In this document: positions 59,780-64,000 of the stretch, piece after piece
How the letters are laid out: each line of letters starts with the position of its first letter
Numbering within the stretch: the stretch's first letter is position 1
Assembly (NCBI GenBank): GCA_033977485.1
Contig: CM066993.1
Coordinates: forward strand, 26,898,001-26,962,000
From: Hydrangea macrophylla
Taxonomy: Eukaryota; Streptophyta; Magnoliopsida; Cornales; Hydrangeaceae
DNA: 64,000 nt
Direction of reading: 5' to 3'
Translations under genes and position numbers: made by a program
The notes under the pieces: generated by a model
What the model was told of the DNA's origin: nothing
Databases searched by the model: none
The model's input: only the letters and a program-made list of their open reading frames with translations

Positions 59780-60854
59780 GTCTTTCAATCAGCACCTGGA
59801 TCTCCAAAATGTACTCTGTAGTAGGAATGATCAAAGAAGGGATCCTCTGGAAAGGAGTAGCTACCCTCTCATGCCAAGCCTAGGCGAAAGCCTTCACTGT
59901 GGAAGGGTGCAAAATTGAGTTTCTCATAAAATCCATAGTAATATCCTCGGGTATACCCTGAAGAAGTCTATACTTGCGAGCCACTCGACCTGGAATGTAG
60001 AAAGTAGTAGCATGGAGACCAGATAACCAAACACCAGGATGTCCCAAAAGTCACACTGTGATAGAGCAATAAATCCACTGAGAGACAAATCCAGCAGATA
60101 TCCTCAATAGATATGGCTCTGAACCATGCAAGCCAATCGTAAGATGTGCTAAAGAGCCTCTGAATTTGCCTCTGATCGAACGGAAGAACTCTGGAAAGAC
60201 CAGGAGTGGGAACCAGAAGTCGTAGATGCTCTAAATGCCAGAACTGCAAGATCAGTGGAGCACTACAAAAAAGGCTAGTCCTGTCAGTATGAGCCTGATC
60301 CACACCCATCATGGTCTCAGCGAGAATAAGCATCATAGGATTCTTCTATACATGAGGCTATCAGTATGAGAGAATTAGAAGAAGAAGAGAACATAAAATG
60401 AGAAATCAGTGGTTAAGCTCAGGGCACTCCATCCAGATGCACGATGATCAAAGTGCCCACCCGTAGCTAGGCAATACCAGTCAAAATAGCGTGGGAAATT
60501 GATCTCATGATCTGAAATCAAGGACCTTGTTATTGGGAGAGTACAAAAACGAAGTGATGAAAGATCCTGAATGAACCCGACTTGAACGGTGGGAAGAATT
60601 AAATCAGAATACGGGCTGAAGGCGAGAATAGCACTGAATTCTTCAAAGAGAGGGGTAATCTCGTGATGACCAAATCTGAATACGTGAAACTCAGGATCCC
60701 AACACTGAATGGCTGCATGGAGGAAGTTTTCTTCAAGATTTACGTGCCATAAGTGAAGGAGTGTGTTAAGGCCAAAATAGCGGAAGTGGAAAAGATCTAA
60801 ACTTGTAATGTTGTCCATCCATGAGAAGAGGAGGTAAGAATCAAGAGGAGCCAT
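59780..60854 (-). pseudogene. Tat antisense ORF 1 (aORF1), degenerate
   Basis: Tat-lineage elements are known to carry extra ORFs on the strand opposite to gag-pol, between pol and the 3' LTR. From ATG 60854 the first 159 codons include WDPEFHVFRFGHHEITP, which resembles the plant mobile domain / aminotransferase-like block around FxFGxxELTPTLEE. A second piece (60336-59968) has MMLILAETMMGVDQAH and LILQFWHLEHL. A third, in another frame, contains IPGRVARKYRLLQGIPED (near 59960-59995). The three pieces are in different frames, so it is broken, unless one junction (near 60340-60400) is an intron. Function unknown; plant mobile domain proteins are linked to transposon silencing in the host. Confidence 0.7.
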
Positions 60855-61471
60855 AGAGAGAAGATGAAAAGAGAATAAGAAGCTTGAAAGTTTGAATGCA
60901 TATCAAATAAATGAAAAAAGGTCATATAAAGGAAATAAGGAACAAAACGACACTTGATGGAAGCCGGAGGCACTCATTGAGTTCCACGCTAGCATTCATT
61001 GAGTGCCACATGGAAGTCAACGAGTGTCGGCCCCTCTTCTCTAAGTGCCGGTTGGGCTCTAGGCAATTCCTGGTGCAGTTTGTAAGTCAATAAGCCCAAA
61101 ACCTACATAGAAAATAGAAGAAGCATTGCAAAAAATACAAAAAAAAATAACATTTGTGCATCACCACTTGCATCATTCATCAATAAGCACAAGGAATAAA
61201 AGGGGGAGGGGGGAACATGCACATTACAAATCATCCTGAATATCCAAGAGTGCATCCAAAAGTTGACATAATAATATCCGATATCATAAATACAGTGAAG
61301 CATGAGCATAGAAAATTCAAAATTGGCACGAAGGCTAGCATGCATGCACATCATCCATCTATCCTTCTACCTAATCAAATCGAAATCCATAATAAAACTT
61401 AAATAAAGAAATCCAAGAAGTTGTTTTTCCTCGCAGAGACATTGTAATAAAATAGATAGAGAAGAGTGAGG
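60855..61471 (-). promoter_or_regulatory. Region between aORF2 and aORF1, with palindromes upstream of a TATA-like box
   Basis: No gene. On the minus strand a TATA-like TTTATATGAC (plus 60921-60930) lies about 70 bp before the aORF1 ATG. Just upstream of it (plus 60964-61057) are GGCACTCATTGAGTTCC, GCATTCATTGAGTGCC and weaker copies, near-palindromes of a GGCACTC/GAGTGCC type. This is probably the aORF1 promoter (inference). The rest is AT-rich. Confidence 0.5.
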
Positions 61472-63570
61472 TCATCCTCGTCTACGATGGAGGTTTCTCC
61501 AGAGTGCCTGTTGAGCTGTCTGGCTTCCCCTGGCACCACCATCACTGCTATCTCCGCTGTCACCTCTGCCTTGGCCACTGCCACCGGCACCCCCAATATA
61601 TCCACTGCCCTGACCCATTTCCAGCTCTTGCAATTGTCTTCTTAGGGCTGCAAGCTCCTCCTCTTGTGAAAAGAAAATAAGAAAGAAAAGAAAGAAAACA
61701 AATTGTTTTCTTGTAAATATGAAATTCTTTTGAGTCTGCAGATTTATTTTTGTGTAAATAATATTCTTTCAAGTCCGCGGACTCATTCCATTTCAATTGT
61801 TTTGTTGTGAAATTCTTTTGAGTCCGCAGACTTATGTTATATAAATTCTTTCAAATAAGAAAAGGGAAGAAGATACCCGAGCCTTCACCTGATGCTCCGC
61901 AATCACTCTCACTCTCGCTTTGTCGGCCTGAGAAATCATGTAATAAGCATTAGTATCAAAATAATTGAAAGGATAAAAAAATGAAAGAAAAAGAAATAAA
62001 AAAAATAATTAAAAAATTTAGACAACAATCAGAAATAAAGTAGTTTTGAGCCTATCCTCTACTCGCGGCCATGAATCTAGTACCGAGCAGAGTAAGTATA
62101 TAACAACCCCTCCTCAGCATTATCCCAGGGGACATTGTCATATTGGAGAGGAATAGTCGGAACACCATGAGTGTACAGAGGAAGGCGATAAGTAGTTTCC
62201 TAGCCCATATAGATGGTCGACACATTCTAGTCCTACAGAGGAAGTGGTGGAGGATTAGTAGCTCAAGGGACAGCCTGTTGAAGAAAGAAATCAAGTCAGT
62301 CATGAACTATGACAAAAGAAAAGAGAAAGAAAGAAATAAAATATTACCCGGGTCACTTCCATCAAAGGAAAATTAAGCATCAAAGAATTCAGGCGAAAGG
62401 CGTGATAGCCATTGGGATCTTCTATGTTATTCGCAATGTCTTCCCTGCTTGAGGCCATAATCTGGTCGTCATGGTCCAAGATCTCAGCACTCCTCATAGT
62501 TGGCGGAGGACCCATGGGTACGTAAAAAGTAGGGGCAACGAAGGACTGTCTGGTCAACCTCTCACTTAGGTACCACTCTCTACACGCATCCCATACATCA
62601 GAATCCACATCTTAACGAATCCATAGGCAGCCTGGAGCTAGGCACTGGCCTCTGGAAAAGCCACAGACCATGGACTCCACGTCACATGGACCTCTCATAG
62701 GTTGGTAAGAAAATTCCTACACCCGACAAAATCATGGGCCCCTACTTTATGGCATGTTGCTCCTTTTCTCCACTTCAAACCCTAAGGGAGGATCGCATTT
62801 CATCTGCTTGGGTACTGGGAGCCCTCATGCAAAGATACTCGTAGGACCATATCTGTAAAAGAAATATCAAGTAGGTGAGTTCAATGTTAAAGGAATTATA
62901 AGGAATTCAAAAAGGCAAAAGAAAGAGAAAATGAAATGTTTTACCTCCCAGGCTCTTTAAAAGCCCCTGGTAGAAGGATAATTACCTTGGGAAATATTGC
63001 TCATATGGTGATATAGAGTGGCTAGCCCTGTCCTTCCCCAGTTGTATTGGTTGATCCTGTCGACATTTTCCAAGGATGCCAAATAGGATAAATGAATCCA
63101 GTCTCCTCTAGAGCTCAGCAAGGAGTAGCCTAGTACGTACATGATAAAAGCTCTGACAATCTGGTCATCAGTGAAGTCCTTGCCTCTGAAAGTGTCTAGG
63201 AACCACCTTCCAGGAACTATGAGGTCTCCGGGATGAGCACCGAGAAGGTCAATGATCAACTCATGTCATCTCCCAACGTCGTCAAAATGAGCTGGAGAAA
63301 GTCTGCCAAAAGGGATGCTCGTAATCATCGAGAAATCAAGAGGAGTCATGGTCATCTCTCCAAAGAAAGTATGGAAAGTATTTGTAGTGTCCCATCACCT
63401 CTCTACCAGGGCATAGGTTTGGGCTAGATCATTAGAACTCTTCGCCAACAGTTGCACGAAAAGCCCAAAGTGACAGTGTTAATTTTCCCTTTAATAGCAC
63501 CAGAGAATTCTTTGTACCACTTATAACCATGAGCCAAGCTTTCATGGCCCTTTAGGGCATCATCGTGTAC
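61472..63570 (-). pseudogene. Tat antisense ORF 2 (aORF2): plant mobile domain gene with intron-like structure
   Basis: Minus strand. The exon at 63570-62945 encodes a plant mobile domain region: HESLAHGYKWYKEF, FGLFVQLLAKSSND, FTDDQIVRAFIMYVLGYSL, then INQYNWGRTGLATLYHHM. It follows a CATTTTTTAG acceptor and ends at a GG/GTAAAAC donor. Proposed GT-AG introns: 62944-62853 (92 nt; the next exon starts IWSYEYLCMRAPS, matching the family's WAYE block), 62347-62275 (73 nt, acceptor TTTCTTCAACAG), 62062-61928 (135 nt) and 61876-61661 (216 nt). A 17-codon exon (61927-61877) and the last exon (61660-61472) join in frame into a short coiled coil (EELAALRRQLQELE) and a Gly/Ser-rich tail. Frameshifts near 63475 and several stops make it a pseudogene. 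Earlier exons probably lie beyond the window. Confidence 0.65.
61731..61832. repeat. GAGTCCGCGGACTC-type palindromes inside the last aORF2 intron
   Basis: Three units (about 61731, 61770 and 61820), each TTCTTT-N-AAGTCCGC(G)GACT-like. They are related to the array at 63696-64000. Confidence 0.6.
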
Positions 63571-63695
63571 CTAAAAAATGATGAATGAAATAATGATGAT
63601 GAATGAAGAAGCAAACAAATGAGAAAGTTGAACAAGAGAGAGACAATAAAACAAGAAATAAATAATAATGATAATAAATAAGTTTGAAAAAAATG

Positions 63696-64000
63696 GTAAA
63701 ATATGAATTTTGGAGTCTACGTGACTCTGTTGTTGTAAAATATGAATTTTTGAAGTCCACATAACTTCGTTGTTGTAAAATGTGAATTTTCGAGTCCTCG
63801 CGACTCTGTTTTTGTAAAATATGAATTTTCAAGTCTGCTCGACTCTGTTTTCGTAAAATATGAATTTTTGAAGTCCGTACGACTCTGTTGTTGTAAAATA
63901 TGATTTTATTTTGAAGTCCGCGCGACTCCTTTGTAAAATATGATTTTTTGGAGTTCGAGTGACTCCATGGTTGTAAATGTGAATGTCATGGAGTTCGAGC
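63696..64000. repeat. 39-40-bp tandem repeat with a palindromic GAGTC-N5-GACTC core
   Basis: Eight GTAAAATATGAATTTT-type unit starts at 63696, 63735, 63775, 63814, 63853, 63893, 63933 and 63973, and the array runs to the window end. Each unit carries an imperfect inverted repeat such as GAGTCTACGTGACTC, GAGTCCTCGCGACTC or AAGTCCGTACGACTC. On the minus strand it lies just upstream of the first visible aORF2 exon, so it is either an intron or upstream regulatory sequence of that ORF. Confidence 0.85.

Noticed and set aside
63696..64000. CRISPR-like array
   Set aside because: Repeats are contiguous 39-40-bp units with no unique spacers, in plant DNA; this is a minisatellite.

Overview
The window is repeat-derived DNA from a flowering plant. 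It holds a nest of at least eight LTR retrotransposons or fragments, and I see no host gene. Support for a plant source: two Ty1/copia families, a Tekay-type Ty3/gypsy chromovirus, a Tat/Ogre-type element with antisense plant-mobile-domain ORFs, a TRIM, and plant-type primer binding sites (tRNA-iMet TGGTATCAGAGCC, TGGCGCCGTTGCCGGGGA, and a TGGCGACT-type site). The species cannot be named from sequence alone.

Layout. The outermost recognisable element is a Tat-like Ty3/gypsy copy ('T'): LTR (2745-3116, continuing 18564-21003), PBS at 21007, leader pieces (21025-21413, 30099-30744, 35591-35876), gag remnant (36758-37402), integrase tail (57921-59084), and two antisense ORFs on the minus strand (aORF1 about 59780-60854; aORF2 about 61472-63570, apparently with introns). 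Everything else is inserted into T or lies beside it. Copia family A has four copies: A1 (1-2351, 3' end only, +), A2 (3117-18558, -), A3 (21414-30093, -) and A4 (44547-53244, +). Element B (8617-15391, +) is a large non-autonomous gypsy-type (LARD-like) element inside the leader of A2. Element C (30745-35585, +) is a gag-only copia element. A 764-bp TRIM lies at 35877-36640. Element D (37403-57713, -) is a Tekay chromovirus sitting in T's gag and itself split by A4.

Insertion boundaries are supported by 5-bp target-site duplications read directly: A2 TGAAG, B AAAAT, A3 ATTTT, C ACAAT, TRIM ATAAC, A4 TTCAC. D has intact LTR ends but no duplication, and different parts of T flank it, which suggests deletion by recombination. 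No complete autonomous gag-pol remains. A3 comes closest: one frame across gag-pol, broken by three stop codons. The longest intact ORF that I judge real is the 306-codon gag of C.

Most unusual signal: unrelated families carry arrays of short perfect or near-perfect palindromes, several of them placed just upstream of a TATA-like box. The unit is TTCGATCGATCGAA in A and B, CAGTCGACTG in C, GACCGGTC in D, a GGCACTC/GAGTGCC type before aORF1, and GAGTC-N5-GACTC in aORF2 introns or upstream sequence. The palindrome sequence differs between families but the architecture recurs.
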